Shown: positions 46,463-57,174 of the stretch, piece after piece
Layout: every line of letters begins with the position of its first letter
Position numbering within the stretch: position 1 is the first letter of the stretch
Assembly: GCF_032854445.1 (NCBI RefSeq)
Contig: NC_088300.1
Location: 41,070,458 to 41,134,457 of the forward strand
Direction of reading: 5' to 3'
DNA from: Liolophura sinensis
Lineage: Eukaryota; Mollusca; Polyplacophora; Chitonida; Chitonidae
DNA: 64,000 bases
Made by a program: the position numbers and the translations under genes
Notes under the pieces: model-generated
The model's database searches: none
Told to the model about the DNA's origin: nothing
Seen by the model: only the letters and a program-made list of their open reading frames with translations

Positions 46463-46651
46463 CAAACGTTGGAGTCCCGTTTTAGAATCCTGGGTAATGA
46501 CTGAAGGAGACATCCATCAGCAAGCCTCTTTTAAATTTTAAGTTATTTTTAGTTCCAAACGTTGGAGTCCCGTTTTAGAATCCAGGGTAATGACTGAAGG
46601 AGACATCCATCAGCAAGTCTCTTTTAAAATTTTAAGTTATTTTTTAGTTCC
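46463..46651 (+). repeat. About 93-bp tandem duplication
   Basis: Two adjacent copies begin CAAACGTTGGAGTCCCGTTT and end TTTTAGTTC. They differ at only a few positions, so the duplication is recent. Confidence 0.95.
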
Positions 46652-47279
46652 ATATCAATTGCCTAGCCCTTCGATTTGGTCGCGAGCTTCTAACAAATAG
46701 ACTTTTGTGAGCTGAATGAAGCAGAGATGTACAAGGGGTGATCGATAGTGGTGAATTAAAGTCACCCAGGGACATAAATACAGCATTTATTATTATTCTC
46801 ACATCACAGTTGTAGCTTCAGTGATGGAATGATGTTTCCTTCCTCCATGAAGGAGAAAGCACATTGCAAAACACGACAGGTCTCTTTTAAAAGATTTCCG
46901 AAGACATTCGCTTTGAGCGAAGTGCTTTGAACGAAAGTGGGCGCACGGTAGTTTTGACGTGGTGATGCTTTCGTTTAGTTTGCAAATTGGAGACTCTGTT
47001 TTCGAGAAGATACTTTGCATGAGTTTTTTAAGGATTTAGTGCTAGAGTCAGTTTTGTATGCTAAAATTCCATCTGATATCAAGCCGTGGAAGTTTATTTC
47101 GTGGACATTAGACTCACTATATACATGAAAGATCCGGGATAACTTAACTCAAAATTTCAATCGTTAATCTTGGTATGTTCCGTGAATAAAGCAGTGTTGT
47201 AATAACGTGCTCTCTTTTAAATCACGAAGTCAGGATTCAACCGGTTAAACCAAACAGCTAATTTGGCGCCATGGTATAA
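46652..47279. other. Unique sequence, nothing recognised
   Basis: One 73-codon minus-strand frame (46799-47020) has no known domain. Confidence 0.5.
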
Positions 47280-47297
47280 GTGACATGTTTCCTCCAG

Positions 47298-47660
47298 TGC
47301 AGACTAAGGAAAGTCTTTGAGAGGAAAGGTTTATCGTGGCGAATATTCACTGCCAAAACACCAGATGTTAACAACCGAGGAGAGGTAGAAATTAGCAGAC
47401 GGCAAGGGAACAAACTTTATGTGTGCGCTTCGTGTCAGGTTCGGAAATCAAATAGACTGAATGTTCTCGGACGGTATAAAGAACGGTTCTTTGTTGCCAA
47501 GGATCCCACATGGGTCAGCACTTTCCACTATCACATATTGCTTCGCCAGTATCGCCTCTATGACAAGCTAAAAAAAAAAACACAGTCTTTTTCTGATATG
47601 GAATCGTTGCTCATTACTTTCGCTCACACGCCTCCTATTAAACTGTTTACCCGTTTATAA
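47298..47660 (+). CDS. Candidate terminal exon, function unknown
   Basis: An open stretch of about 120 codons ends at a stop at 47658-47660. It has no Met near its start. A possible 3' splice site precedes it: TGTTTCCTCCAG at 47286-47297 is a short pyrimidine-rich stretch ending in AG. The predicted residues are basic in the middle (RRQGNKLYVCASC, VRKSNRL, LGRYKERFF) and match no family I recognise. There are two Cys near LYVCASC but no partner pair for a zinc finger. Chance openness is a real alternative. A homologous protein or spliced transcript would be needed to accept it. Confidence 0.2.
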   Translation, partial: CRLRKVFERKGLSWRIFTAKTPDVNNRGEVEISRRQGNKLYVCASCQVRKSNRLNVLGRYKERFFVAKDPTWVSTFHYHILLRQYRLYDKLKKKTQSFSDMESLLITFAHTPPIKLFTRL

Positions 47661-47769
47661 ATTTATGTAACGACATTTAGATCGTCATGTTATAATCCCT
47701 ATGTATGTATGAAAACCTGCTTTCTGTCATCGACACTCAGGGATATAAAGTTTTAACGATCAGCTTAGA

Positions 47770-47885
47770 TTCTGTGATGAAACCTCTTCAAACTTCCTCT
47801 CGCAGTTTTTAGTCACCAGAAATCGCCTAAAATGGGACTCCGAATGCTTGTAAGACAAGAGCTTGAGAGACACGGGCGACTCATG
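47770..47885 (+). repeat. Dispersed repeat, copy 1 (pair with 53.9 kb)
   Basis: CAAACTTCCTC, TTTTAGTCACCAGAAATCGC and CTAAAA recur at 53905-54025 in the same orientation with modest divergence. Each copy lies close to a family A SINE, on opposite sides. The family is unrecognised. Confidence 0.7.
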
Positions 47886-47900
47886 AATCCTAACCTATGA

Positions 47901-48005
47901 TTTATTTATTTCATTAGTGTTTTACGCCGTACTCAAGAATATTTTCCTCATACGACGGCGGTCAGCATTATGGTGGGAGGAAACCGAGCAGGGCAAGGGG
48001 AATTC
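47901..48005 (-). mobile_element. SINE family A, 3' part
   Basis: TTTATTTATTTCATTAGTGT, TTTACGCCGTACTCAAGAAT, CATACGACGGCGGTCAGCAT and GGTGGGAGGAAACCGAGCAG. It stops at GGGCAAGGGG, so it is 5'-truncated. Confidence 0.92.
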
Positions 48006-48511
48006 CACGGCCAGGAAACCTTTAGGAAACGATGATTTCTCATTTATCACTACATTGTCATCAAACTTAACAGGCTTGAGGAACATGCTTTTAAGAACTA
48101 GACGTCTTAATTTTGAGATTTTATTGGAATTTGTTTTTTCAAAACTATCAGGTTGTAGAGTTTTTGATTTCTTTGTTAATTTGTAGACATGCAGTCCCAT
48201 AGTAAGGTTTTGAAAATCTGCACCTTTTAACTCTGAAATAATACAGGAATTTGGGAAAATATCAGGTTTTGGTCTTCTTGACTTCTGTTTGAATCGAATG
48301 TCCTGTCAACATAGGATACCATTTACAGTGGCACAATAAAGGATTAGCTGTCGGTTTCTCATAACCCTCTTTAAACTTTATATGGGGTACATTATCGATG
48401 CATGAATACATTTAGCCTAGTGTTGTTTTTTTCTTTTAATTTTATTTATCAGAATTTCGCCTACTGGGTTGGGATAGTATATCAGCTGCCTCGGCCAGCA
48501 AATCTTACAAA
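48006..48511. other. Unique sequence, nothing recognised
   Basis: No element was recognised except a weak echo of a 28.6-kb motif at about 48454. Confidence 0.45.
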
Positions 48512-48838
48512 TTAGTCTTTATCATAATTAGTCTTTATCAATATCCTTTGTTCAGCGAGATAACGGAAAAATTGCAAGTTTATCACATTCAAAATAATCC
48601 GACTTTTTCCATGTAAATTAATTGTATAAAAAGACTGAATCTGTTCTCGGCTGTTGTTCCATTTCGTCAAATCAAAGACAAAATGACAGTTTGTCTCTTC
48701 TGATTTAATTGAATTAATGCTATTAACCCGTCTTTCTGTTTTTCCCTGTGAGATTTTCGGATCTGGTTTATTCTCTCCGTCAACACTAAACAGGAACATA
48801 TAATGAAAGATACAAAGTGAGATAAAGCAGCGCATCAT
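48512..48838 (-). CDS. Candidate small secreted protein or first exon
   Basis: On the minus strand an ATG pair at 48838-48833 opens a frame of 108 codons. It begins MMRCFISLCIFHYMFLFSVD, a plausible signal peptide with a hydrophobic core of about 15 residues and a small residue near the expected cleavage point. The following part is polar (ENKPDPKISQGKTERR, then NCHFVFDLTKWNN) with a single Cys after the signal. No family is recognised. The start was taken at the first ATG. The sequence upstream shows no obvious TATA box. It may also be a chance frame in AT-rich DNA, so confidence is low. Confidence 0.2.
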   Translation of the reverse strand: MMRCFISLCIFHYMFLFSVDGENKPDPKISQGKTERRVNSINSIKSEETNCHFVFDLTKWNNSREQIQSFYTINLHGKSRIILNVINLQFFRYLAEQRILIKTNYDKD

Positions 48839-48841
48839 CAC

Positions 48842-49430
48842 AAATTGATGATAGAATGACGATAAATTGCGTTAAGCAATACAATGTCCTCTTCGAGTAG
48901 TATTTGTACAAGGGAGACATTGGCATGGGTAATCAGTCTCGTATAGCTCCGTCCCAATACAGTCCGGTATTTAGCGTGTCAAGAACGTACGACAGATGTT
49001 TACAGTTACGAGAGTTTCATGTGATGAATTTTCCAATGTCTTGACGTTATCCAGAGGTAAAAATGTGAATCATCATCAAAATCAATTGTTTCAATGTGGA
49101 TTTCTATTTATAGCTAGCATGTTTCTTTTAATGTCAGTTTGGATGAAAAAATAATCCCGGAAACCACTTTAACAAAAGAGATCATCATGTTTTTAGGATG
49201 TATAATCGCAGTAAAATTTAGCAGGGTCGGCAAAATGAAACCAGACAGCTTTCAGAGTTAGTAGAAACTGATGCCAAGTATGTTCATATCGCATGTTCAT
49301 ATGAGCCAGACAAAACCCATTTACAAATACACTGAATACGCAGATTTTTTTAAGTTGAACTGTCATATCAGGTTTATTTTATAGAAGAGAAAGAGATCTT
49401 TCATGTGTAACGAAGGCGGTGAAGAGTTTG
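48842..49430. other. Unique sequence, nothing recognised
   Basis: No element or gene was recognised before the minisatellite. Confidence 0.5.
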
Positions 49431-49431
49431 T

Positions 49432-50770
49432 GGTGTGCTAGCTCTGTTGTGTTAGGTTTGTCATTCTCCATTCTGCTACGACTGTCATTCCCTAGTGTGC
49501 CAGCGTTGTTATTCTCTGTGTGCTCGTCTTGTCAATCTCTGGTGTGCTAAGATCGTAAGTCTCTGGTGTGCTACGGTTGTCATTCTCTGATGTGCTAAGA
49601 TTGTCATTCTCCGGTGTGCTAGATTGGTTATTCTCCTTTGTGCTAGGATGGCCATTCTCTGGTTTGCTATGATTTTCATTCTCCGGTTTACTAGGACTGC
49701 CATTCTCTGGTGTGCTAGCCCTGTGCTCTAGGATTGTCAACCTTGGCGTGGTAGGGTTGTCATTCTCCGGTGTGCTAGGTTTGTCGTTCACTGGTGTGCT
49801 AGGATGTCGTTTTCTGGTGTGCTAGCGTTGTCTTTTTCCGGTGTGCTAGGATTGTAAGTCTCTGGTGTGATAGGATGGTTATTCTCTGATGTGCTAGTGT
49901 GGTCATTCTCCGGTGTCCCAGTTTTGTCATTCTGTGGTGTGATAGCATTGTCATTCTCACGTGGGCTATCATTGTCATTCTCAGCTGAGCTACCGTTGTC
50001 ATTCTCTGGTGTGATAGCATTGTCATTTCTCCTATGTGCTAGGATGGTCATTCTCTGGTTTGCTGGGATTGTCATTCTCTGGTGTGCTAGCGTTGTCATT
50101 CTCTGGTGTGCTAGCGTTGCCATTCTCTGGTGTGTTAGGATTGTCATTCTCCAGTGTGCTAGGTTTGTCATTCTCTGGTGTGCTAGCGTTGCCATTCTCT
50201 GGTGTGTTAGGATTGTCATTCTCCAGTGTGCTAGGTTTGTCATTCTCTGGTGTGCTAGCGTTGCCATTCTCTGGTGTGCTAGGATTGCCATTCTCTGGTG
50301 TGCTAGCGTTGCCATTCTCTGGTGTGTTAGCGTTGCCATTCTCTGGTGTGTTAGCGTTGTCATTCTCTGGTGTGCTAGCGTTGTCATTCTCTGATGTGTT
50401 AGGATTGTCATTCTCCGGTGTGCTAGGTTTGCCATTCTCTGGTGTGCTAGCGTTGCCATTCTCTGGTGTGCTAGGATTGCCATTCTCTGGTGTGCTAGCG
50501 TTGCCATTCTCTGGTGTGTTAGCGTTGCCATTCTCTGGTGTGTTAGGTTTGTCATTCTGTGGTGTGCTAGCGTTATCATTCTCCGGTGTGCTAGGTTTGT
50601 CATTCTCTGGTGTGCTAGCGTTGTCATTCTCTGGTGTGTTAGCGTTGCCATTCTCTGGTGTGTTAGGTTTGTCATTCTCTGGTGTGCTAGCGTTGTCATT
50701 CTTTGGTGTGCTAGCGTTGCCATTCTCTGGTGTGTTAGGATTGCCATTCTCTGGTGTTGTACCGTTGATA
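49432..50770. repeat. 24-bp minisatellite, about 55 copies
   Basis: The unit reads GGTGTGCTAGCGTTGCCATT plus CTCT, with common changes at a few positions. Because 24 is a multiple of three, four of the six frames stay open for long distances. The minus strand gives AHQRMATL and, one base over, STPENGNP. The plus strand gives GVLALPFS and CASVAILW. The longest minus-strand frame (49788-50774) switches from one octapeptide to the other at about 50036 through a one-base change. The left third is more diverged. I treat this as non-coding tandem DNA. A secreted or low-complexity STPEN-type protein is a weaker alternative. Confidence 0.9.
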
Positions 50771-51017
50771 GCAAGTTGTCACCGACTGTTCACATCGTGT
50801 CCCAACTTACAATATAGGGGGATGACACTCTTCTTTGTAAGGCCTATACCTCTATTATAATCGAGACGCCCGAGGTTAGTCATTTCTCACTGTCAAAACA
50901 TATATTTTTTTACTGTGCGACAAATACCTTGACTTGACAGTCTTAAATGGCCAGAATCTTTGCTCATTTAAAGAAAGTGGAATGTGATGTAATTAATCCA
51001 ATAGCTTTTCAGTTATC

Positions 51018-51224
51018 CGGGGCCTCCCTGGCTCAGTTGGTTAGCGCCCTAGCACAGCGTAATAACCCAGGAGTCTCTCACCAATGCGGTCGCTGTGACT
51101 TCAAGTCCAGCTCATGCTAGCTTCCTCTCCGGTGTACGTTTCGATCCCACCATAATGCTGGCCGCCGTCGTATAAGTGAAATATTTTTGAGTACGGTAAA
51201 GCACCAATCAAATAAATAAATAAA
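51018..51224 (+). mobile_element. SINE family A with 11-bp target-site duplication
   Basis: It starts GGGGCCTCCCTGGCTCAGTT, keeps the A-box region (GTTGGTTAGCGCC) and B-box region (CTGTGACTTCAAGTCCAGCT), and ends ATAAATAAATAAA. An internal deletion of about 50 bases removes the GGATGGTCGTGGG part of the core. TTTCAGTTATC at 51007-51017 and 51225-51235 flanks it exactly. Confidence 0.95.
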
Positions 51225-51235
51225 TTTCAGTTATC

Positions 51236-51728
51236 TCCTGTCTTTAAACACCCTGAAATAGGTCACAGAGACAGTAGCATTTTATATGGCCATCTTGTTT
51301 TCCTGTATCAGGAGCTCTCTTGAACAGTCACGTCGTCTGCTGCATAATTTTCTAGTTGCTGGTTTGTAGTCTATTTCATTGGTTGTGCTTTTTAGCTTTT
51401 GGAAACATTTGATCGCGTGATTTGGTGGACATATTAGATTTTATGCCAAACCAATAAAATCTTTTACCATTTAAACTGCAGTTGCACAAAGCATAAGCAC
51501 GTTCAGGTTGTTAGCGAAACTCGCTACTGGGTGAAAATAACATGTGACCAAAAAATTCGTTTTTAGTACTAATTTCTACACTTCTACAGATGATGTCAGG
51601 CAAATAGTCTTATTTGATGCAGATTTGGACGATGACTCCGGCTATGTAATTTTTACAAAACCGGAAGTGACATCCTCAAAACTGGAAGTGGGCATATCTT
51701 CCTAACCGATGAAGCTAGAGACGCAATC
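51236..51728. other. Unique or anciently repeated sequence
   Basis: ACACTTCTACAG and an ACCGGAAGT motif occur here and again at about 52183-52250 beyond the MITE, hinting at an old repeat interrupted by the MITE. No gene was seen. Confidence 0.45.
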
Positions 51729-52124
51729 TTAAAGGGGTACAGAATCGATTTTGATTGGCTGATGTGAGAGATAGTAAATCAGGCTGTGCCTTGTCTAAGC
51801 TGAATTTTCGGTATGGTACATTTATGATAAGGCTGCAAGATTTAACCCAGGAAACATGGGCCTTCCATGGCCGAGGTAGTTAGCGCTACAGCACTGGAGC
51901 ATGACCCAGGAGCCTTACCAATGCGGTCGCTGTGAGTTCATGTCCAGCTCACTCGGATTTCCCTGAGGCTCTTCTGGATTTCTCCTATCACAATGCTGTT
52001 CGCCGTCGTATAAGAGAAATATTCTTGAGTTCGGCATAAAAAACAAATTAAATGACTAAATAAATAAACCAGGAAACTTTGCATCAACTGCCCACCAATC
52101 AGTGTCGATTCTGTGTCCCTTTAA
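51729..52124 (+). mobile_element. MITE interrupted by a SINE
   Basis: The terminal inverted repeats are TTAAAGGGGTACAGAATCGA (left) and TCGATTCTGTGTCCCTTTAA (right). They differ at two positions, and a GATTGG/CCAATC match lies farther in. Without the nested SINE the element is about 174 bases, like the copy at 9.5 kb. TTAA at both outer edges would fit a piggyBac-type target site, but TTAA could equally be part of the repeat. It has no coding capacity and would need a transposase in trans. Confidence 0.85.
51856..52068 (+). mobile_element. SINE family A nested in the MITE
   Basis: The element runs from ATGGGCCTTCCATGGCCGAG through the B-box region (GCTGTGAGTTCATGTCCAGC) to GACTAAATAAATAAA. 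CCAGGAAAC at 51847-51855 and 52069-52077 is the target-site duplication, and the outer sequence is the MITE. The insertion therefore happened after the MITE was in place. A core deletion shortens the element. Confidence 0.93.
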
Positions 52125-53690
52125 AGCCTAACATCATTCCAAGACAACGAGACAAATTTTACTAGAAATGACGTGATCAAACCGGAAGTAGTATATGCCC
52201 AAAAAAATCGCAATTTTTACATTTTTCAAATTTTAAACACTTCTACAGCTAAAAAGGCTCAACAGAATTGTGTAAAAGTTAGGTATGTGATAGATCCGGA
52301 AATGAACTTTGGCCAATAAAAATTTGGGTGACCTGAGTCAAGTGACCTGGTGGCCATTTTGAGTTGAAATGAAAACATTTAAGTTATTTTCTTCAGAACC
52401 CCATGTCTAATTGACTTGAAATTTAACAAACATAACAAATCGATCTCTGGAGGCTGTTTGGAAAGATAACTAATCCAATGTATTTGCAAATTAAGTTTTA
52501 ACAGTGGAAGTGATGCCATGTGAGAACCAAAAAATTTGAATTCTAAACATGTTACCTGACGTAGTTTGACATCCTGATTACCAACCCCATCTTATCTTTA
52601 TAGTGCAAAGTATACTATTGTCGCAAATTGCGATCAAATTGTGAAAAAACGCATTTTCCTAAACATTTGCAGGTCAGGTGACAGAAAGCTGTAACAGCTG
52701 TAAAGCTGATAATTGTTGTGAAAAGGGCTATATATGTACTGTATGTATGCTGAAAATGGTTGAGTTGTGTTAAAAAACACAGGGCATTGCCCGCCTTGAA
52801 ATGTTGTCCACAAGTCGGTTGATTACATTTGGCACATCTGCATACACATGCTTTTTGGTCATCATACAAATAGGAAAATGTGGTTGATATTTGTAATAAA
52901 ACATGTGCTACCTATGTGAAGAGTCTAATTGTATCTCTGATAAAGTTCAGGTAATTCAATATACGCCTTAATACATTCTCTATTATTTTACTGTACGTTA
53001 AGTTCCTATTTCCGCCATGTTAAGTTGGTAGATTTCTTTTAGTCGCGTATGTCACTGACATGGTTAGTAAATGGATTTGTTTGTTGCGTGATGTACAAAT
53101 AAGAAATGACTACTTGGAGCTTTCACTGGTAGCTCTTTACCCTTGTTCACTGGGTCAGGACTCACGTCGAATACTACAATCACCTTAACGGCGCCAATGG
53201 ATTTACATTGACCTTGAAAGTAATGAGACACAGGGGATGACCTTAAACGACAAATCACGATAGTTTACCCAGTTATAGAGGTCAATTACGGCCACCAATG
53301 ACCACTATTGACCTAACTCAGTCCTTACGGGCCCACCTTTTTACCCAATACTATCCAACTTGCCTGTTTTTTTCTTCTCTTGAGTTTTTGATACCTCGCC
53401 ACATAATGTGGAGAAAACCATTCTACAGGCAAAAGATTGCTTATATGATTTTTGATATGTAGGAACGTTTGTAACAAAATCTGGTGACTCCAGTGAGGAA
53501 CATTTTCTTGTCGCCGTTTCTGTATAATGAAAACCGTAAAGCAAACAGGAAGATCACAAGGACTGCAGCGTAACTGTAGAGAGTTGTGTATCTTCACAAA
53601 GCTTTGCCACGGTTTTTACCGACGGGTAATGTAAAGCTATCATGTAAATGTATCAGTTTTTATTCTAACTGTATCACAGCTCCGCCAAAA
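52125..53690. other. Unique sequence without supported genes
   Basis: Short open frames, largest 90 codons (53325-53597 minus), lack recognised domains. Confidence 0.5.
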
Positions 53691-53871
53691 ATATTTACTT
53701 ATTTGTTTATCAGATTGGTATTTGTACGCCGTACTCAACAATATTTCACCTATACGACGGCGGGGAGGAAGCCAACATGAGCTGGACTTGAACTTACAGA
53801 GACCGGACTGTTGAGAGACTCCTTTGTCATTGCGACTCTTGCACGCTAATGGCCAATGCTACAGAGGCCCT
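53691..53871 (-). mobile_element. SINE family A, internally deleted
   Basis: The tail (ATTTACTTATTTGTTTATCA), GTACGCCGTACTCAACAATA and TATACGACGGCGGG lead directly to GAGGAAGCCAACATGAGCTG, the B-box part (GGACTTGAACTTACAGAGAC) and the head ending CAGAGGCCC. The middle of the core is missing. Confidence 0.92.
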
Positions 53872-53904
53872 TTGACAAAAAACCGACATAACTGGCCAGT
53901 GTTT

Positions 53905-54025
53905 CTGTAATGAGATCTTTCCAAACTTCCTCACACAGAGTTTAGTAACCAAAAATCGCCTAAAACGCGTCTTCGGCTTTTTGAAAAACAAGATCTTGCG
54001 AGGGCTGGGCGGAGTCTGAATCTCC
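53905..54025 (+). repeat. Dispersed repeat, copy 2 (pair with 47.8 kb)
   Basis: CCAAACTTCCTCACACAG, TTTAGTAACCAAAAATCGCC and ACAAGATCTTG match 47770-47885. The match fades beyond GGGCGGAGTC. Confidence 0.7.
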
Positions 54026-54694
54026 ACCTATCAGACTGGGTAGTTGTTCCATTGCTGTAACTTTCAATAACTGATTCTCAGGTGACCGCATACGCCCTAT
54101 TAGAAACCAGGAACACATTATCGCGTCACTCGTACACATCTCGGTTATGCGACACCACAAAAATAAAACGCTGTCCTTTTTAACTTTATGTGGGATACTG
54201 TTCGTTTGACTGCAAAATTTGACATTGAATGTTGCACGTAAGATTAAAGTGAACGGCAAGTTTGGACAATTAAGAAGCCTTCACCACGCTGGTTGACCTT
54301 GAATGACGGGAAAGATTTTCTCCAACTCATTTTATTAGTTTTCGGATGAAGATTCCCTCAGATAATTCAGCTGAGGGAAGCGCATGTTCTGAACATGTTT
54401 CATCCCAAAGAATATGACATCACCATAAAGCCGAAGAGTGACAGTTTTTCCCTTTGAAACGCCTTGTCACGTACCTGTGATTTTATGCCAGAGAGAATAT
54501 CCAACTTACGGACTCATAACTCACTAGTGTGAATTTATCCATACTTAAACAGACAAGATCAATATTCCATAATGCAGAAAAAATAACAATGTGAAACACA
54601 CTTAAGCGAAAATCAAAACCAAAATTGGCAAAAACGATTCATACAACCAGTTACACCCTATAACAAAAAGAAGTTTCTTCTCTATCAGCCAATC
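54026..54694. other. Unique sequence, nothing recognised
   Basis: One 99-codon minus-strand frame (53960-54259) overlaps the dispersed repeat and has no known domain. Confidence 0.5.
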
Positions 54695-55015
54695 TCTTCA
54701 CGTTGTAGAACTGTAACAGATCTTAAGATCTTTAGGGCCACCCTAATGAATCCACACACAGGATTTGGACGAGCCATAATACCTCGGGCATTTGTCAACT
54801 CAATTCTAAAAACGCGATGATTAGAGCTGGAGGGTAACACGTTCACTGTCGATTTAGTCCCTCAGGTATTGTAATCGACTGAATAACTGAATACCTGACA
54901 GCCTGTCCTTAATATACGAATATCTCACAGCTCAAGTATTGTCCCCTGAAACGAATGTTCACTTAAAGTGAGTACTATCCGCAAAACATCACATTTTCAA
55001 TTTCTTAGTTTTCAT
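54695..55015 (-). repeat. Dispersed repeat, copy 2 (pair with 31 kb)
   Basis: On the minus strand it carries GAGCTGTGAGATATTCGTAT, CAGTCGATTACAATACCTGA, GGACTAAATCGACAGT, GAGGTATTATGGCT and CAAATCCTGTGTGTGGAT in the order seen at 30820-31325. This copy lacks the extra 200 bases of the other. Confidence 0.8.
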
Positions 55016-55669
55016 ACACTGGAGAAGTCAATATTGCAGTAAACAACAACAACAATAAAAAAGGGGGTTCTTGGTCAGACATTCAGTATCACCAGTGCCT
55101 TCCAAGCCAAGGTTCATATGTTTCACATTTCAAAATTACTTAGGTTGAAGAAATGTTCGTGTGTTCGGTACTTTAAAATAAAGAGGATTACCAGCGCCAG
55201 TTGTGTCTCCTGGGTGTAAGTTTAGATGACCCATGGGTTTTACGCGATATGTTACTCTGTGACTGGGACAATAACAGTCCAAAGCACACACACGCTTCCT
55301 CATACAGCTAGCCAAATTATACACCAGACTAGGGACCTTTGTGATTATGGCACTTGAAAAAAATCTGTGGTAGCCGACTGTGACTAACCAATCAAAAGAT
55401 TATTGATCAGCCTAGCCAGGAGATACCTGGTGATCCTCGTGATATTAGTTTTCAGGCTACCGTTTCCCAAGACAAATACCCTGTCAGATACCCGCCATAT
55501 TTCCTCATCATAAAACTCATATGGTTATACTGAGGACTCATTTTAATAGTCTTTCATGACTTTGCTGAGCTGGTCATATGACTCAGTTTCTTGAGTTGAA
55601 TCAGCTCAGTTGTCAGTTGACCCAAACGCCAATGTGGAGTGCATGTTCACCAAAGTGGACACATCAAAT
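55016..55669. other. Unique sequence, nothing recognised
   Basis: No gene or element was recognised. Confidence 0.5.
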
Positions 55670-55815
55670 TATTCACTCATATGACGACGAGGGCCTATTA
55701 TTTGTGTATACATGTAGGCCTACTGTTCATTCTTGTGGAAGGGTCGGTCCACGCCGCCAAGGTGCTGCCGCCACTGAGGTATCAGACAGGACATCCGACA
55801 CCACTTGTCAGTAAG
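55670..55815 (-). mobile_element. SINE family B, core part
   Basis: ATTCACTCATATGACGACGA, GGTCCACGCCGCCAAGGTGC and TGCCGCCACTGAGGTATCAG match the other family B copies. The head and most of the tail are missing. Confidence 0.85.
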
Positions 55816-56446
55816 ACATATGGAAGTTACCTCAAATTTGAGATGAATATTTATACCGTCAGATTTCTGTCTGGAATTGATTTCACTGTGGACATAGATT
55901 TGAGATCAGTTGGCCGTGTTCCCAGCTCAGTTTCCACAGTAACCGCCGTGAATAGTTACATTATCTAACCTGGAACTCGGTCCTGAAAGTGTCAAGCAGT
56001 GCGCAAAGAAAGGAGGTTTCCAGTAATTTTTGCATAATTCTGGATTCACATCATTTCATTACCACCTTTAATATCTCTCATGTCCTGACAATACTATAAT
56101 ATCACATTCAACACAAATGTAATCAACGCATCTACTCGGACAACATCCGAACCTTTCGGATCACCATTTTCAAATCACTTGACTCTGTTGCTACGGTGCA
56201 CTCGGTAACTCGAAAATTATCATCTTCTTTTTCAACAATAGTTGCTTTTACATGTACTTCCTTCTGTTCATTATCAACACAAAATTAATGTTAGGACAAG
56301 TTGTCAATTGTACCTTCTCGCAGCTGCTAAGAACGCTGCAAGGGTGTTCTGCAGTTGGAATTTTATATGTACATATTTGAGATTGGTAGCTTGTCTATAA
56401 TTAGTGGTACTTCCAAATCGTTTCACCCGTACAACAAGCGTAAGGC
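55816..56446. other. Unique sequence, nothing recognised
   Basis: No gene or element was recognised. Confidence 0.5.
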
Positions 56447-56690
56447 TTAAGCTGCTCTAAAGTTTATTGTACAAAGGCCACTATGGATATGGCATACGAC
56501 ACATGGTACTCCTCTAAGTAATTTTCCCTTTCGAAGCGGTTTACAAACATGTAATAATTTCTTTCCATCATTACAAAAAAGAATGCAAGCTTCAGAGTTC
56601 AGGACTTCTCCTCGAGCGGGGGTGAAGATTTTCTTTACTCCATAACACAAACGTCAAGTAATTTCATATAGCTTCACAGTGTACAGTCCA
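56447..56690 (-). pseudogene. Unidentified decayed coding segment, copy 2
   Basis: On the minus strand it reads CYGVKKIFTPARGEVL, then NSEACILFCNDGKK and LLHVCKPLRKGK, closely matching the segment at 29700-29930. A stop lies just upstream (near 56660), where the other copy reads on. At nucleotide level the two copies match over about 200 bases, with a single one-base indel in the best-conserved part. The shared C-x3-C and H-x-C spacing suggests a small metal-binding fold, but this is inference. Family unknown. Confidence 0.5.
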
Positions 56691-57174
56691 ATATAAAATC
56701 CAGACACAATCATACATACTTAGCAGTTCCTGTTTCAACTGTTCTTGAAACCACCGAGTGTCACACTTGATAAGACTTCTAATTAACACAGTATCAGTAC
56801 GTTGTCTATCCACTGGGTGTAGAACATAAATCGCCAATCAACCAATCACTCCATTGTCTGTGCGACCAGAAGGCCTTCGCGCTTCGCCATTTCTCAACAC
56901 ACACCAGATGCTATCATGAACTCTAACGACTTGATAATGTAACGCGCTGACTCTAGGCCGGCCACAAGACAGACGTGCCCAGGGTTGTCTGCAGACTGTC
57001 TAACCTGATTACTGACTGTTCGTTTTGGGAAGCACCTATCCGGAAGTCAGCGGTGTAATGGACGAGGCAATAAGTGAGCTGGAAACGACGATCTTTGATC
57101 CGTGACACAGGGTTGGCCTACATGGATGTAACCTGTGAATAGTCTCTCAGAATCTCGCAGAAGTTAGCTACAAA
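56691..57174. other. Unique sequence, nothing recognised
   Basis: No gene or element was recognised. Confidence 0.5.

Noticed and set aside
49788-50860. Long apparent proteins on both strands (328 codons minus, 274 codons plus)
   Set aside because: They are translations of a 24-bp tandem repeat that leaves four frames open. No start context, domain or frame preference supports coding.
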